From NCBI RefSeq assembly GCF_000600295.1, contig NZ_JEMG01000001.1:2983278-3047277 (forward strand): a stretch of DNA of 64,000 bases, written 5' to 3'. How positions within the stretch are numbered: the stretch's first letter is position 1; each line of letters opens with the position of its first letter. The position numbers and the translations under genes were made by a program. The notes beneath the pieces are model-generated. The model saw only the letters and a program-made list of their open reading frames with translations. It was not told the origin of the DNA and did not search any database. This DNA is from Hylemonella gracilis str. Niagara R (lineage in GTDB: Bacteria; Pseudomonadota; Gammaproteobacteria; Burkholderiales; Burkholderiaceae_C). Of this stretch, positions 54,938 to 64,000 are shown one piece after another.

Positions 54938-55043
54938 GCCCGAGGGCGCGGGGTGACTGCGCAGCGGCATAAAGGGGGAATTCAAAGACCGGGAGGTCTT
55001 TGAAGGAGGACAGCCGCGGAGCAGTCACCCCGCGCCCTCGGGC
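54938..55043. repeat. Long nested inverted repeat, 23-bp perfect arms
   Basis: Arms at 54938-54960 and 55021-55043 are exact complements over 23 bases (CCCGAGGGCGCGGGGTGACT forms most of the left arm). Inside, GCGGC/GCCGC extends the stem, and TTCAAAGACC (54981-54990)/GGTCTTTGAA (54995-55004) forms a perfect 10-bp hairpin with a 4-base loop. The whole 106-base unit can fold as a single branched hairpin. It lies 44 bases before the cysE stop on the convergent side. Confidence 0.85.
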
Positions 55044-55086
55044 TCCGCCAACAGCGTTTGCACGCTACGGCGGGCACATCTCGGTC

Positions 55087-55860
55087 TTACTTGCCGACCA
55101 ACTGACTCAGCTTCTCGCGCTCGAAGCACTCCTCACGCGCAGCGTCCTCGGGCACGCAATCCCGAGATTTTTGCCCGGCAGAGACTTTCTCGATCGCCTG
55201 CCACAGCAGTGCGATCTGATGGTCCTGCCCGGCCGCGTTGTCGATCAGGCCCCGCAGGGCCTGAGACAAGGGGTCGTCGCTCTGGGTCACGCCATAGGCG
55301 GAGAAACCCATCTTCGATGCCGCCTCCTCCCGCCGGGAGTCTGCCTGCGCCTCGATGATGCGCGCGGGATTGCCCACGGCCGTGGCGCCCGCGGGCACGG
55401 GTTTGGTCACCACGGCGAGCGAACCGATGCGTGCGCCCGCGCCAACGGTGAATCCGCCCAACACACAGGCGTTGGCGCCGACGATCACGCCGGCCTCCAG
55501 GGTCGGATGGCGCTTCGCGCCCTTGATCAGCGAGGTGCCGCCCAGGGTCACGCCCTGGTAGATGGTGCAGTTGTCGCCGATTTCGGCCATCTCGCCGATC
55601 ACCACGCCCATGCCGTGGTCGATGAACACACGCTCACCGATCTTCGCGCCAGGATGGATCTCGATGCCCGTGAGCCAGCGGCTGCAGTGCGAGATGAAAC
55701 GTCCTAGCCACTTGAAACCATGCGTCCAGCACGCATGCGCCCAGCGGTGGAACATCAGCGCATGCAGGCCGGGGTAGCAGGTCAGCACCTCCCAGGCACT
55801 GCGCGCGGCAGGGTCACGCTCGAGGATGCACTGGATGTCGGAACGCAGGCGGGCAAACAT
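55087..55860 (-). CDS. cysE: Serine O-acetyltransferase
   Basis: 257 residues. It makes O-acetylserine from serine and acetyl-CoA, the first step of cysteine synthesis. The N-terminal helical part has [20 protein letters not shown] and [20 protein letters not shown]. The left-handed beta-helix follows, with [20 protein letters not shown] (catalytic Asp/His pair) and [13 protein letters not shown] near the end. The C-terminal tail is longer than in the short plant-like form. The convergent space after it holds the large inverted repeats. Confidence 0.95.
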   Translation of the reverse strand: MFARLRSDIQCILERDPAARSAWEVLTCYPGLHALMFHRWAHACWTHGFKWLGRFISHCSRWLTGIEIHPGAKIGERVFIDHGMGVVIGEMAEIGDNCTIYQGVTLGGTSLIKGAKRHPTLEAGVIVGANACVLGGFTVGAGARIGSLAVVTKPVPAGATAVGNPARIIEAQADSRREEAASKMGFSAYGVTQSDDPLSQALRGLIDNAAGQDHQIALLWQAIEKVSAGQKSRDCVPEDAAREECFEREKLSQLVGK

Positions 55861-55893
55861 GAGGAATTCTTCTTTGCTTATGCGGGGGAGGAA

Positions 55894-56658
55894 TTATCCC
55901 TTGGCCCGGGCAGCGGTTTCGAGCATGGCCTTGGCGACACCTCTGAGAATATGGACTTCCTCCTGGGTCAGTTGCGCACGGTTGAACAAGGCGTTCAGGC
56001 GTGGCATCAGCTTCTTGGGTGCGGCCGGATCGAGAAAATCCACGGCCACCAGGGCTTGTTCCAGATGGGACAACAGGCCAGCCACCTGCGGCGCGTCGGC
56101 CAGCACGGGCGGCGCGGTGGCGGGCGTGACCGCGAAACCCCCAAACTTGGCCGAGAGGGCCTGCCGCCATTCATAGGCAATCACCTGCAGCGCGGCCGCG
56201 AGGTTGAGCGAGCCGAACTGTGGATGGGTCGGGATACTCAGGCAGACATGGGCCCGGTAGACATCCTCGTTCTTCATGCCGTAGCGTTCCGAACCGAAAA
56301 GGAAGGCGATGCCCTGGCTTTCATCCAGGGACGCCGCTGCGACGAACTGCGCGAAATGCTCCCTCGGCGCGCGCGTGGGCGGACCGAAGTCGCGCGGCGT
56401 CATGGCCGTGGCGCAGAGGTGCGTCATGCCGTCCAGGGCCTCGTCCAGGGTCTCGACGATGCGGGCGCGGTCCAGCACGTCGTTGGCACCGCTGGCGCGC
56501 TCAATGGTTTCCTGGCGCCGCAGCACATTGGCCCAGCGCGGGCGCACCAGCACCAACTCTTCGAATCCCATGGTCTTGATGGCCCGGGCGGCCGCGCCCA
56601 CATTGCCCGCGTGGCTGGGCTCGATGAGGATGAATCTGGTGCGAAAAGATGCTGTCAT
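55894..56658 (-). CDS. trmJ: tRNA/rRNA 2'-O-methyltransferase, TrmJ family
   Basis: 254 residues from the ATG at 56658. SPOUT-fold motifs: FILIEPSHAGNVGAAARAIK at the N-terminus, IAFLFGSERYGMKNEDV (motif 2) and LSIPTHPQFGSLNLAAALQV forming the trefoil-knot cofactor site. TrmJ methylates the ribose at position 32 of several tRNAs. Placement 33 bases before cysE on the same strand suggests cotranscription, and suhB is divergent upstream. This trmJ-suhB pairing is common in betaproteobacteria. Confidence 0.93.
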   Translation of the reverse strand: MTASFRTRFILIEPSHAGNVGAAARAIKTMGFEELVLVRPRWANVLRRQETIERASGANDVLDRARIVETLDEALDGMTHLCATAMTPRDFGPPTRAPREHFAQFVAAASLDESQGIAFLFGSERYGMKNEDVYRAHVCLSIPTHPQFGSLNLAAALQVIAYEWRQALSAKFGGFAVTPATAPPVLADAPQVAGLLSHLEQALVAVDFLDPAAPKKLMPRLNALFNRAQLTQEEVHILRGVAKAMLETAARAKG

Positions 56659-56788
56659 GGCGCTGATTGTCGCTGGCCTGCCATGCATGGAACAGGCGAT
56701 TCAGCACGGGTGGTTGTCGCGGGAGCCGGGCTTGGCGGCGCAGGCACCGTCTCAGCTTGCCCCCTTTGCGCGTCCACATTCTTGCTGA

Positions 56789-57037
56789 GCACAAGCCGTG
56801 GTCCTGGGGCCGGGACGCGATTTCGGGGGCGGCATCGTCAGGGACATGAACGCCGCAGCGCCGCTACACGCAGTGAGCGGCGCATCGTTGATCTGACTTC
56901 CGGCATCCTGTCTGAGCGTAGCGCCGCAGGCGCGCAGCGAGTTATGCCGGACAGGCGTTCATGCCCCTGACGATGCGCAGTCTGCGCAGCAGACCGCTCC
57001 CGTATAAGCGCCCCGGTCCCAGGGCCACGGCTTGTGC
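56789..57037. repeat. 249-base nested inverted repeat between trmJ and suhB
   Basis: Outer arms 56789-56818 and 57008-57037 match at 27 of 30 positions, and two of the three differences would be G-U pairs in RNA. Inner arms 56832-56854 and 56954-56976 match at 22 of 23. Further inside, GCGCCGCT/AGCGGCGC (56858-56865, 56876-56883) and CCGGCAT/ATGCCGG (56900-56906, 56944-56950) form two more stems. The element fills the middle of the 516-base space between divergent trmJ and suhB. I see no coding frame I can support in it. Confidence 0.85.
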
Positions 57038-57174
57038 GTACCAGCAGCCCAAGCACCCAGGTCAAGCACCAAACCCCAGCACGCAAAAGACACAAGCAGT
57101 AAAATACCGCCCCTCACAGGCTTGCATCGCCAAGCCCTCCCGGCCCAGCCGCCGTCACGCTCCTCCAACAACTC

Positions 57175-58050
57175 ATGTCGTCCACCCTGCACCCCATGCT
57201 CAACGTGGCCATCAAGGCCGCACGCGCCGCTGGCGCCATCATCAACCGCGCTGCCCTGGACGTTGAATCCGTGCGGGTCTCGCAGAAGCAGGTCAACGAC
57301 TTCGTGACCGAGGTGGACCACGCGAGCGAGGAAGCCATCATCGAAACCCTGCTGACCGCCTACCCCGGCCATGCGATCTGGGGCGAGGAGACGGGCCGCA
57401 CACGAGGTGCTCAGGATTCGGATTTCGTCTGGATCATCGACCCGCTGGACGGCACCACCAACTTCATCCACGGCTTTCCGGTCTATTGCGTCAGCATCGC
57501 GCTGGCCGTCAAGGGCAAGATCGAGCAGGCCGTGGTCTACGACCCCACGCGCAACGACCTGTTCACGGCCACCAAGGGCCGCGGTGCCTTCCTGAACGAG
57601 CGGCGTATGCGGGTGAGCAAACGCACCCAGATGGAAGAGAGCCTGATCGCCACCGGCTTCCCCTTCCGCAAGGGCGACGACTTCCCCAGCTACCTGGCCA
57701 TGATGAGCGACATCATGCAGCGCTGCGCGGGCCTGCGCCGCCCAGGCGCTGCGGCGCTGGACCTGGCCTATGTGGCCGCGGGCCGCACCGATGGCTTCTT
57801 TGAAACCGGCTTGTCACCCTGGGACGTGGCCGCAGGCTCGCTGCTCGTCACCGAAGCGGGCGGACTGGTGGGCAACTTCACGGGCGAGCCGGACTTCCTG
57901 GAACACAAGGAATGCCTGGCCGCCAACCCACGCATCTACGGCCAGATGGTGCCCCTGCTCAACAAGTACAGCAAGTTCGCGGGCGCCGAAGAAAAAGCCC
58001 TGGCACGTCAGAACGCTGAGAAGCTCAAGCTCTCCCGTCCGGCGGCCTGA
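57175..58050 (+). CDS. suhB: Inositol-1-monophosphatase family protein (SuhB)
   Basis: 291 residues. Metal-binding motifs of the family: GEETG (about residue 68), [17 protein letters not shown] (about 85-100) and the late [17 protein letters not shown] (about 220). Besides phosphatase activity, SuhB takes part in rRNA antitermination complexes in E. coli. The 20 residues after [14 protein letters not shown] form a charged tail. No obvious ribosome-binding site precedes the ATG. Confidence 0.93.
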   Translation: MSSTLHPMLNVAIKAARAAGAIINRAALDVESVRVSQKQVNDFVTEVDHASEEAIIETLLTAYPGHAIWGEETGRTRGAQDSDFVWIIDPLDGTTNFIHGFPVYCVSIALAVKGKIEQAVVYDPTRNDLFTATKGRGAFLNERRMRVSKRTQMEESLIATGFPFRKGDDFPSYLAMMSDIMQRCAGLRRPGAAALDLAYVAAGRTDGFFETGLSPWDVAAGSLLVTEAGGLVGNFTGEPDFLEHKECLAANPRIYGQMVPLLNKYSKFAGAEEKALARQNAEKLKLSRPAA

Positions 58051-58121
58051 AACCAGGACTGAAAAGAGGTGAGGGCCCGATCGACCAGACAGGCCGTTTG
58101 AAGCCCCCAATCACTGGTGCA

Positions 58122-60899
58122 TCACGCGCTGGTGACGGCGGCGGATTCCGGTCTGTCAGCACCCACGCCCTGCGCCAAGAACAGCATCAGCTCGGCCAGC
58201 GGCAGCGGCGGCGAGAACAGATACCCCTGGAACGCGTCACACTGCCCATCGAGCAGGAACTGCAACTGCGCTTGGTTCTCTACCCCCTCGGCGACCACCT
58301 GCAGGCCCAGGTTGTGCGCCAGGCCGATGATGGCCGAACCGATGGCCGCGCTGTTCACGTTGTCCGGCAAATCGTTCACGAAGGACTTGTCGATCTTCAA
58401 GCGGTCCAGCGGCAGGCGCTGCAAGTAGCACAGGGATGAATAGCCAGTGCCGAAATCGTCGAGCGAGAAGCCGATGCCATGGCGCTTGAGCGCCGCCATC
58501 TTCTTGATCACGCCCTCGACGTCGAGCAGGAAGCTGCTTTCGGTCAACTCCAGCTTGAGTCGGCTGGGCGCGGCGCCGGTGCGGTGCACGGCCTCGATGA
58601 TCTTGACCACGAAGTCGGGTTGGCTCAACTGCCGCGCACTGATGTTCACCGCCGCGAAGAGATGCGCGGTGGACGGGTCAGCCGCCCAATCCACCAACTG
58701 GCGGCAGGTCTGCTCCAGCACCCAATCGCCCAGGGGCAGGATCAGACCGCACTGCTCGGCCACGGGGATGAAGCGGGCGGGTGACACCATGCCCATCTCC
58801 GGGTGACGCCAGCGCACCAGGGACTCCACGCCGATGATGCGGCGCTCACGGTCCAGGATGGGTTGGTAGTGCAGCAGCAGCTCGTCACGCTCCAGCGCCC
58901 GGTGCAGGTCGGACTGCAGCTGTGCGTTCGCGTTGGTCTGCGCCTGCATCTCGGGCTCAAAAAAACTGAGCGTGTTGCGCCCCGAGGCTTTGGCCTGGTA
59001 CATGGCCATGTCGGCCTGCTTGAGGAGGTCGTCCAGCTTGCTGGCCCCCCCCGTGTACAGGGTGATGCCCAGGCTGGGTGTGCTGTAGATCTGGCGGTCC
59101 GCCAGATGGAAGGGCTGGGACAAGGTCTGCAACAGCTTGCGCCCGAAAGTCTCGGCGTTGCGCCGGGCCTCGCACGGATTGGCGCCCAGGCCCTCCAGCA
59201 GCAGCACGAATTCGTCGCCCCCGAGCCGCGCCACCATGTCCTGGCTGCGCGCGACCTCGCGCAGACGCTGGGCCACACAGACCAGCAACTGATCGCCCAG
59301 GTCATGCCCCAGGGTATCGTTCAGGCTCTTGAAGTCGTCGAGGTCCAGGAAGACGATGGCCCCGACCTGGCCACGCTCCTCGCTGACCACCAGGCTGCGA
59401 TCCAACCGCTGGTGCAGCAGGCGCCGGTTGGGTAGGCCGGTGAGGCTGTCGTAGAAGGCCAGGCGCTCGATTTCCGTCTCGTACTGCTTGCGCGCGCTGA
59501 TGTCCATGCGGGTGCCCAGCAGTTGCACGGCCCGGCCCGTGGCATCGCGCTGGATCACCCTGCCCAGGCATTGCACCCAGACCCAACCCCCGTTCTTGTG
59601 GCGCAGCCGGCATTCCACCTCGAACTTCGCGCTCGTCCCGGCCAGGTGGCGCTCCAACTGCTGCTGGAATGCGGACGCATCCTCGGGGTGGAGGTCGGCA
59701 CGCCAGTCATGCGCCCGCGCCTCCAGCTCCACCTGGCGGTGGTAGCCCTGGATGGCCGCCGCCCGGCCATCGACCACCATCCGGTCGTCCCTGACCGAGA
59801 GTTCCCATAGGCCCAGGAAGGCGGCATCGAGCGCCAGTTCCATGCGTTGCGCGTGTTCAACGCGCTCCTGATGCTGCCTGTGCACCAGGTCCACCCAACG
59901 CGCGCGCCGGATCTGGGACAGGCGCAACATGGCGCCCGCGACCAGCACCAGCACCACCAGCCCCACGGCATAGATCCAGGCCAGTCGGTGCCAGGCCGCG
60001 TCCAAGGAGTCCAGTTCTCGGCTCAAGGTCAGGACCAGCGGTTGGTCCAGGCTGAGGGCACTGGCGTCCACGGCCTGCCGCACCAGCAGGCGACGCGGTC
60101 CGTCCTGCGCCTCCAGAATGTTCACGCCCGGCAAGGGTCCGGCGTGCAAGTCTGGCCGTGTGGCATCGAGTCGCCACAGCTGCGCCGCGCGCGCGGCTTG
60201 CACATCGTTGGCCAGCAGGGCCAGCAAGGCCCCGTCGGCCATGCTCAGGCTGCTCCAGGCGCCGTCCGTCTCCAAGGCCATGCGCTGCAGCATGTTGTAG
60301 TAGTCCGCGCCCAGATCGACCAGGATGAATTGCCGCGCGCCACCGCGTTCGTCACTGACTGGCAAGATCAGGCGCAGCACGGCCCCATCGCCCTGCGGTT
60401 CGGGCAGGGCCAGCGCGTAGACCCGACCGCTGTCCGTCATGCCGGTCCATGCACGCAGATCGTCGGCGCCCGCAGCCCAGGTACCCAAGCGCCCGTTCCC
60501 GCTCAGCAAGAGCCGCCCCTCGTGGTCGACGACCACGGCCTGTCGCACCCCAGCCACCAGGGAACCCAGGGCCTTGAGCAGGGAGGCGCTGCCCGCCCGG
60601 TCTCCCACGACCCAGGCCTCGCGTATCTGGAACAAGGTGTCGCGCACACCCTGCAGACGCCGCCGCAAACCGCTTTCGATGGCATGGGCCTGTCCGACCA
60701 AACGCTCGGAGGCCAGGGAATGCACGAGATGGCGCTCGCTCATGATCGAATGCGTGCAGAGCGCGAAACTGAGCAAGACGAAGAGAGCCGCCGCGGCCCA
60801 TTCGAAGCAGCTTCTGTGTCTGCCCGCGTCGGGGCGAAGGGTGCGCGCTTGCACCTGCATCATGCCGGCACGCTCCCCGTGGTCAAGTTGCCAGTGCAT
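58122..60899 (-). CDS. Membrane-bound GGDEF-EAL c-di-GMP protein with PAS domain
   Basis: About 925 residues from the ATG at 60899; a GTG at 60971 would add 24. Two membrane helices (about 35-55 and 300-322) enclose a periplasmic sensor region of about 245 residues. A PAS domain follows (about 350-475, LALDAAFLGLWELSVRDDRM), then GGDEF with RLGGDEFVLLLEG and an inhibitory site RSQD five residues before it. The EAL domain has VESLVRWRHP (Ser in place of Ala), LELTESSFL, LDDFGTGYSSL and VAEGVEN. All residues for both cyclase and phosphodiesterase activity are present. Which dominates cannot be read from sequence. Confidence 0.93.
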   Translation of the reverse strand: MHWQLDHGERAGMMQVQARTLRPDAGRHRSCFEWAAAALFVLLSFALCTHSIMSERHLVHSLASERLVGQAHAIESGLRRRLQGVRDTLFQIREAWVVGDRAGSASLLKALGSLVAGVRQAVVVDHEGRLLLSGNGRLGTWAAGADDLRAWTGMTDSGRVYALALPEPQGDGAVLRLILPVSDERGGARQFILVDLGADYYNMLQRMALETDGAWSSLSMADGALLALLANDVQAARAAQLWRLDATRPDLHAGPLPGVNILEAQDGPRRLLVRQAVDASALSLDQPLVLTLSRELDSLDAAWHRLAWIYAVGLVVLVLVAGAMLRLSQIRRARWVDLVHRQHQERVEHAQRMELALDAAFLGLWELSVRDDRMVVDGRAAAIQGYHRQVELEARAHDWRADLHPEDASAFQQQLERHLAGTSAKFEVECRLRHKNGGWVWVQCLGRVIQRDATGRAVQLLGTRMDISARKQYETEIERLAFYDSLTGLPNRRLLHQRLDRSLVVSEERGQVGAIVFLDLDDFKSLNDTLGHDLGDQLLVCVAQRLREVARSQDMVARLGGDEFVLLLEGLGANPCEARRNAETFGRKLLQTLSQPFHLADRQIYSTPSLGITLYTGGASKLDDLLKQADMAMYQAKASGRNTLSFFEPEMQAQTNANAQLQSDLHRALERDELLLHYQPILDRERRIIGVESLVRWRHPEMGMVSPARFIPVAEQCGLILPLGDWVLEQTCRQLVDWAADPSTAHLFAAVNISARQLSQPDFVVKIIEAVHRTGAAPSRLKLELTESSFLLDVEGVIKKMAALKRHGIGFSLDDFGTGYSSLCYLQRLPLDRLKIDKSFVNDLPDNVNSAAIGSAIIGLAHNLGLQVVAEGVENQAQLQFLLDGQCDAFQGYLFSPPLPLAELMLFLAQGVGADRPESAAVTSA

Positions 60900-61064
60900 C
60901 GGTCGCTCAATGGAGGGACGCCCCCACCGCGCGGCGCGGCGTTTCGCCTCCTCCTCCCTGTCTTTCTTCACGTTGTGGGAACAAGTCTAGGTTTGCCCGC
61001 AGCGCGAGGGAAATGAAGAATTGGCATGCTGGCCATGCCACGGTGGAATGCAAGCGCGAGACGC

Positions 61065-62003
61065 TCATTTCAGGTCGCCCACCATCTCGGGAAAAGCATG
61101 CACCGCACGGGCCACTGCGATCCAGGCACGCGCCGTCGGGGACAGTCGCGCCGCCCGGGCCCAGGCCAGGGTATAGGACCACTGGGGTTCGAATCCCTCG
61201 AGCGGCAAGGCAACCACCATCGGGTGCAGGCGATTGAGTGCCAGCGCACGCGGCAAGAAACCGATACCGATGTTCTCGGCCACCAACTCGTGGATCAGCC
61301 CAACCTGCGTGGTCTTGATCGCCACCGGTGCCAGGATGCCCGCCTGGGCCAGGGCCCCGACCACCATTTCATTGAGCTGACTCTTTTCCTCGAACAGCAC
61401 CAGCTGCTGATTCTTGAGGTCACCGACGCTGATGCGCGAGCGCAAGGCCAAGGGGTTTTCCCGCGACACCAGCACGAACACCGGCTCGCGCTGCAGCTCC
61501 AGCACTTCCAGGCCCGGGTCGCGCGGGGACACCAGCCCCGCGAGATCCAGATCGCCCTTGAGCACGCGCCGCACGATCTGGCTTTCCGCTTCGACCGAGA
61601 TGGAAATCTCCACATCAGGATAGCGACGGCGAAATTCCGCCAGCGCGCGGCCGAAGAAGGTGCTGGTCTCCATGCGCGAAAACCCCAGCTTGAGCGTGTC
61701 TTGCGGATTGCCCGCCAGGGCATGCAACTCGTCGGCCAGCAAATCACGCTGGGCCAGCATCACCTGGGCGCGGCGATAGACCAACTCCCCGACCCGGGTC
61801 AGTTCGATGCCACGTCGATGACGCCGCAACAAGGGACGGCCCACCTCGTTTTCGAGCTGGCTGATGACCTTGCTCACCGTGGACTGGGTCGCGTGGATCA
61901 CTTCAGCCGCCCGCGTGAAACCTCCATGCCGTACCACTTCCGCGAAAACACGCAGGTGGCGAAACTCAAAATTTGGCCGCCTTGCAAAACCGATGGGATT
62001 CAT
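61065..62003 (-). CDS. LysR-family transcriptional regulator
   Basis: 312 residues from the ATG at 62003; the frame extends further upstream but without family sequence. The helix-turn-helix region reads LRVFAEVVRHGGFTRAAEVI and TQSTVSKVISQLENEVGRPL. The effector domain has LKLGFSRMETSTFFGRALAE and VGLIHELVAENIGIGFLPRA. No target gene is adjacent: both flanking genes are GGDEF-EAL proteins on the same strand. A palindrome ATTCCA-ATC-TGGAAT lies at 62222-62236 upstream. Confidence 0.9.
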   Translation of the reverse strand: MNPIGFARRPNFEFRHLRVFAEVVRHGGFTRAAEVIHATQSTVSKVISQLENEVGRPLLRRHRRGIELTRVGELVYRRAQVMLAQRDLLADELHALAGNPQDTLKLGFSRMETSTFFGRALAEFRRRYPDVEISISVEAESQIVRRVLKGDLDLAGLVSPRDPGLEVLELQREPVFVLVSRENPLALRSRISVGDLKNQQLVLFEEKSQLNEMVVGALAQAGILAPVAIKTTQVGLIHELVAENIGIGFLPRALALNRLHPMVVALPLEGFEPQWSYTLAWARAARLSPTARAWIAVARAVHAFPEMVGDLK

Positions 62004-62725
62004 TGCCGGTACCGATGTGCGAATGGGTTTCTCAACCTTCACGGACCGCGGCGTCCCGGCCGCAACCGTCTGAAATCTGCCAGTGCATCGGACTCGGATC
62101 GGCGGGCGCGTGCACAGTGCATGTACCGCGCCGTGATACCCCTTGCCTACCTTGAAGCAGGAGCGCGCCGAGTCTAGATTTGCCCGTCGGGTATGAGAAG
62201 TGAAAAGTTCGAATGTTTTCAATTCCAATCTGGAATGGGAGTAACAAAGCGGCTTCGCGACATGCGCGCGAGGCCGCTCGGCCACGGCTCACGGAGCCCG
62301 ACTGCCCAAGTTCGCGGCGGATGACCACGCCACTGCGGCAGGCGCTTGTTGGTGGACAGCGCCCCATCGGTTGTTACGAATTGGAACCGCGACAAATGCG
62401 CATGGTGCTGCAGGCCCAGCGCATGAGTGCAACAAAGTGGTAACAGGCCCGGGATGCCTTGCGACGCCACGCAGCGCTTTTTCGCAGGCAAGGGAAGGCG
62501 CGGTACATGCTTGCACCTTGTCGTGCTGGATGCATGCCCGGTAGGGGATGAACCAGCCATGGTCGTCGCGACAGAGAGGACGGAAACGACCCGCTGGAAT
62601 CACCAGAGGCTGGCTGGCGGCTGCAGGTGTCTGGCGTCGATAACCCCTGCTGCCCCGCACGCATGCGGCCAGCCGATGGTTTGGCGTCGCCCCCCCCGGA
62701 CGACTGCACCCAGCCGCAGGGCTGC
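62004..62725. other. 722-base stretch without a supported gene
   Basis: I find no frame with convincing coding character; long frames in it are continuations or shadows of the GGDEF-EAL gene. It should hold the LysR promoter. One clean short palindrome, ATTCCA-ATC-TGGAAT (62222-62236), is about 220 bases upstream of the LysR start. The stretch around 62140-62260 is noticeably less GC-rich than its flanks, as regulatory DNA often is. Confidence 0.45.
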
Positions 62726-64000
62726 TCAGTGCTCGGGCAGGCCGGGGCGACCGAAAAGGTAGCCCTGGAACAAGGTGCAACCGTTGTCGCGCAGAAAATC
62801 GCGCTGCCCCTCGGTTTCGACGCCTTCGGCCACGGTCTGCAAACCCATGCTGCGCGCGAGCGCCAAAATGGTGCGGACGATGACGGCATCGTTCGGATCG
62901 GTGAGCACGTCGTTGACGAAGCTGCGATCGATCTTCAGTGAATCCAGCGGCAGGCGCTTGAGGTAATTGAGCGAGGAATACCCGGTGCCGAAATCGTCCA
63001 GCGAGAAACGCACACCGCGCGCGCGCAATTCGGCCATTTTGCGGATGGCGTCCTCCACCTCGGAAATCAACAGGCTTTCCGTCAGCTCCAGGCGCAAACG
63101 CTGGGGATCGACCCCGGTTTCCTCGATGACGGTCAGCACCTGGTCCACGAAATCGCGCTGGCGGAACTGGCGGGCGCTGACATTGACGGCCACGGTCAAG
63201 CCCTGCGTCGCGGCGCCTCGCCCCCAGAGCACGAGCTGGCGACAGGCCGCGCGCAACACCCATTCGCCGATGGACAAGATCAGACCACTTTGCTCGGCCA
63301 GGCCGATGAAGCTGCCTGGCGCCAGCAAGCCGCGCCGGGGATGATTCCAGCGCAGCAAGGCTTCGTAGCCCTGCACGCCGCCTGCCGCGTCGACCACGGG
63401 TTGGTAGTGCAGCAACAGCTCATCGTTTTGCACGGCCAATCGCATGTCGGCGTCCAGGGCGGCGCGGGCCAGCACCGCAGCCTGCATCTGCGGGTCGAAG
63501 AAACGCAAGGTGTTGCGCCCCGCCGCCTTGGCCTGGTACATGGCGAGATCAGCCCGCTTGAGCAGCTCGTCCACACCCTGGGTGCCGCCGCTGAACACCG
63601 TCAAGCCGATGCTCGGTGAACTGCTGTGCTGCCGCCCGGCCAGCTCATAAGGCGCGTTCAGACGCTTGAGGATTTTTTCACCCACCTGCTCGGCATGCGC
63701 GGCGGCTTCGTTCTCGTCCTCGGCCAGTTCCAGCAGCATCACGACGAACTCGTCACCTCCCAGGCGGGCCGCCGTGTCGCTTTCGCGCAGGCAGCTCAGC
63801 AGGCGCTGCGCCACCTGCTTGAGCAGCAGGTCGCCCACGTCGTGGCCCAGCGTGTCGTTGAGGTCCTTGAAGTTGTCCAGGTCCAGAAAGAAGAGCGCGC
63901 CATGGCGCTTGCTGCGCGTGCAAGCGGCCTGGGCTTGCGCCAGCCGATCCAGCAAGAGGCGGCGGTTGGGCAGACCGGTGAGCGTGTCGTAGAAAGCCAG
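62726..64000 (-). CDS. GGDEF-EAL c-di-GMP protein, C-terminal part
   Basis: The gene runs off the right edge; 424 residues are visible, beginning LAFYDTLTGLPNRRLLLDRL inside the GGDEF domain. GGDEF is intact (ARLGGDEFVVMLLEL) with an inhibitory site RESD five residues before it. The EAL domain is intact: GYEALLRWNHPRRG, LELTESLL, LDDFGTGYSSLNYLKRLPLD, VAEGVETEG and GYLFGRPGL at the end. Any sensor domain lies outside the window. It resembles the gene at 58122 closely in domain order but is not a recent duplicate at the sequence level. Confidence 0.95.
   Translation of the reverse strand: MAFYDTLTGLPNRRLLLDRLAQAQAACTRSKRHGALFFLDLDNFKDLNDTLGHDVGDLLLKQVAQRLLSCLRESDTAARLGGDEFVVMLLELAEDENEAAAHAEQVGEKILKRLNAPYELAGRQHSSSPSIGLTVFSGGTQGVDELLKRADLAMYQAKAAGRNTLRFFDPQMQAAVLARAALDADMRLAVQNDELLLHYQPVVDAAGGVQGYEALLRWNHPRRGLLAPGSFIGLAEQSGLILSIGEWVLRAACRQLVLWGRGAATQGLTVAVNVSARQFRQRDFVDQVLTVIEETGVDPQRLRLELTESLLISEVEDAIRKMAELRARGVRFSLDDFGTGYSSLNYLKRLPLDSLKIDRSFVNDVLTDPNDAVIVRTILALARSMGLQTVAEGVETEGQRDFLRDNGCTLFQGYLFGRPGLPEH

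Noticed and set aside
56838-57471. Short open frames through the trmJ-suhB inverted repeat
   Set aside because: They change across the palindrome arms, have no ribosome-binding sites and no conserved-looking sequence; the nucleotide palindrome explains their openness.
62289-63263. Leftward frame overlapping the last GGDEF-EAL gene and the gap
   Set aside because: It is a frame-shifted shadow of the EAL domain and shows Arg/Ala/Pro-rich noise.

Overview
The window is bacterial chromosome, GC-rich and densely coded, with no transposase, integrase, tRNA, rRNA or CRISPR array that I can see. Gene order and family content point to Burkholderiales, most likely a Comamonadaceae-type betaproteobacterium: tpiA, a PIG3-type quinone oxidoreductase, pnp and rpsO in a row; orphan Bug/TctC-type periplasmic binding proteins; and many LysR regulators. 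This placement is inference, not a search result.

Layout. 1-14,600 is mostly housekeeping: tpiA (partial), quinone oxidoreductase, pnp, rpsO, an outer-membrane barrel, an aminotransferase, an amino-acid-type binding protein, an Hsp20, a tautomerase with a small coupled gene and a LysR regulator, tsaD, a degenerate HD-domain protein, a YhiN-type flavoprotein, rpsU and a GatB/YqeY protein. 14,606-29,527 is a complete-looking hexuronate/aldarate catabolic locus. A leftward operon (kdgD, Bug protein, gudD, ketoglutarate-semialdehyde dehydrogenase, terminator) lies next to a FadR/GntR regulator, and a rightward operon holds uronate dehydrogenase, a TRAP transporter, a second glucarate-dehydratase-like enolase, a second Bug protein, a beta-propeller lactonase and garD. 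Together they can take glucuronate or galacturonate through aldarolactone, aldarate and 5-keto-4-deoxyglucarate to 2-oxoglutarate. Both operon promoters carry the same 19-bp operator-like element. 29,640-33,191 holds a Tat-exported hydrolase and cyclophilin-like pair with a divergent LysR, and a RibD-type reductase.

33,313-41,402 is a leftward operon that would usually be called urea carboxylase. It starts behind a clear guanidine-I (ykkC) riboswitch and encodes a NitT/TauT-type ABC transporter, two DUF1989 proteins (carboxyguanidine deiminase type) and the biotin carboxylase. I therefore read it as guanidine uptake and degradation. The allophanate hydrolase that would finish the pathway is not in the operon.

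41,534-46,629 is a translationally coupled CHASE hybrid kinase with an HPt domain and an HD-GYP response regulator. 46,965-64,000 holds a lipoprotein next to pmbA, an ArsR-SRPBCC pair with a perfect inverted repeat at its promoter, yjgA-mog, LysR-SbtA (bicarbonate transporter family), an EamA exporter, cysE, trmJ, suhB, two GGDEF-EAL proteins and another LysR. Two intergenic spaces here contain large nested inverted repeats (54,766-55,043 and 56,789-57,037) that ordinary terminators do not explain.
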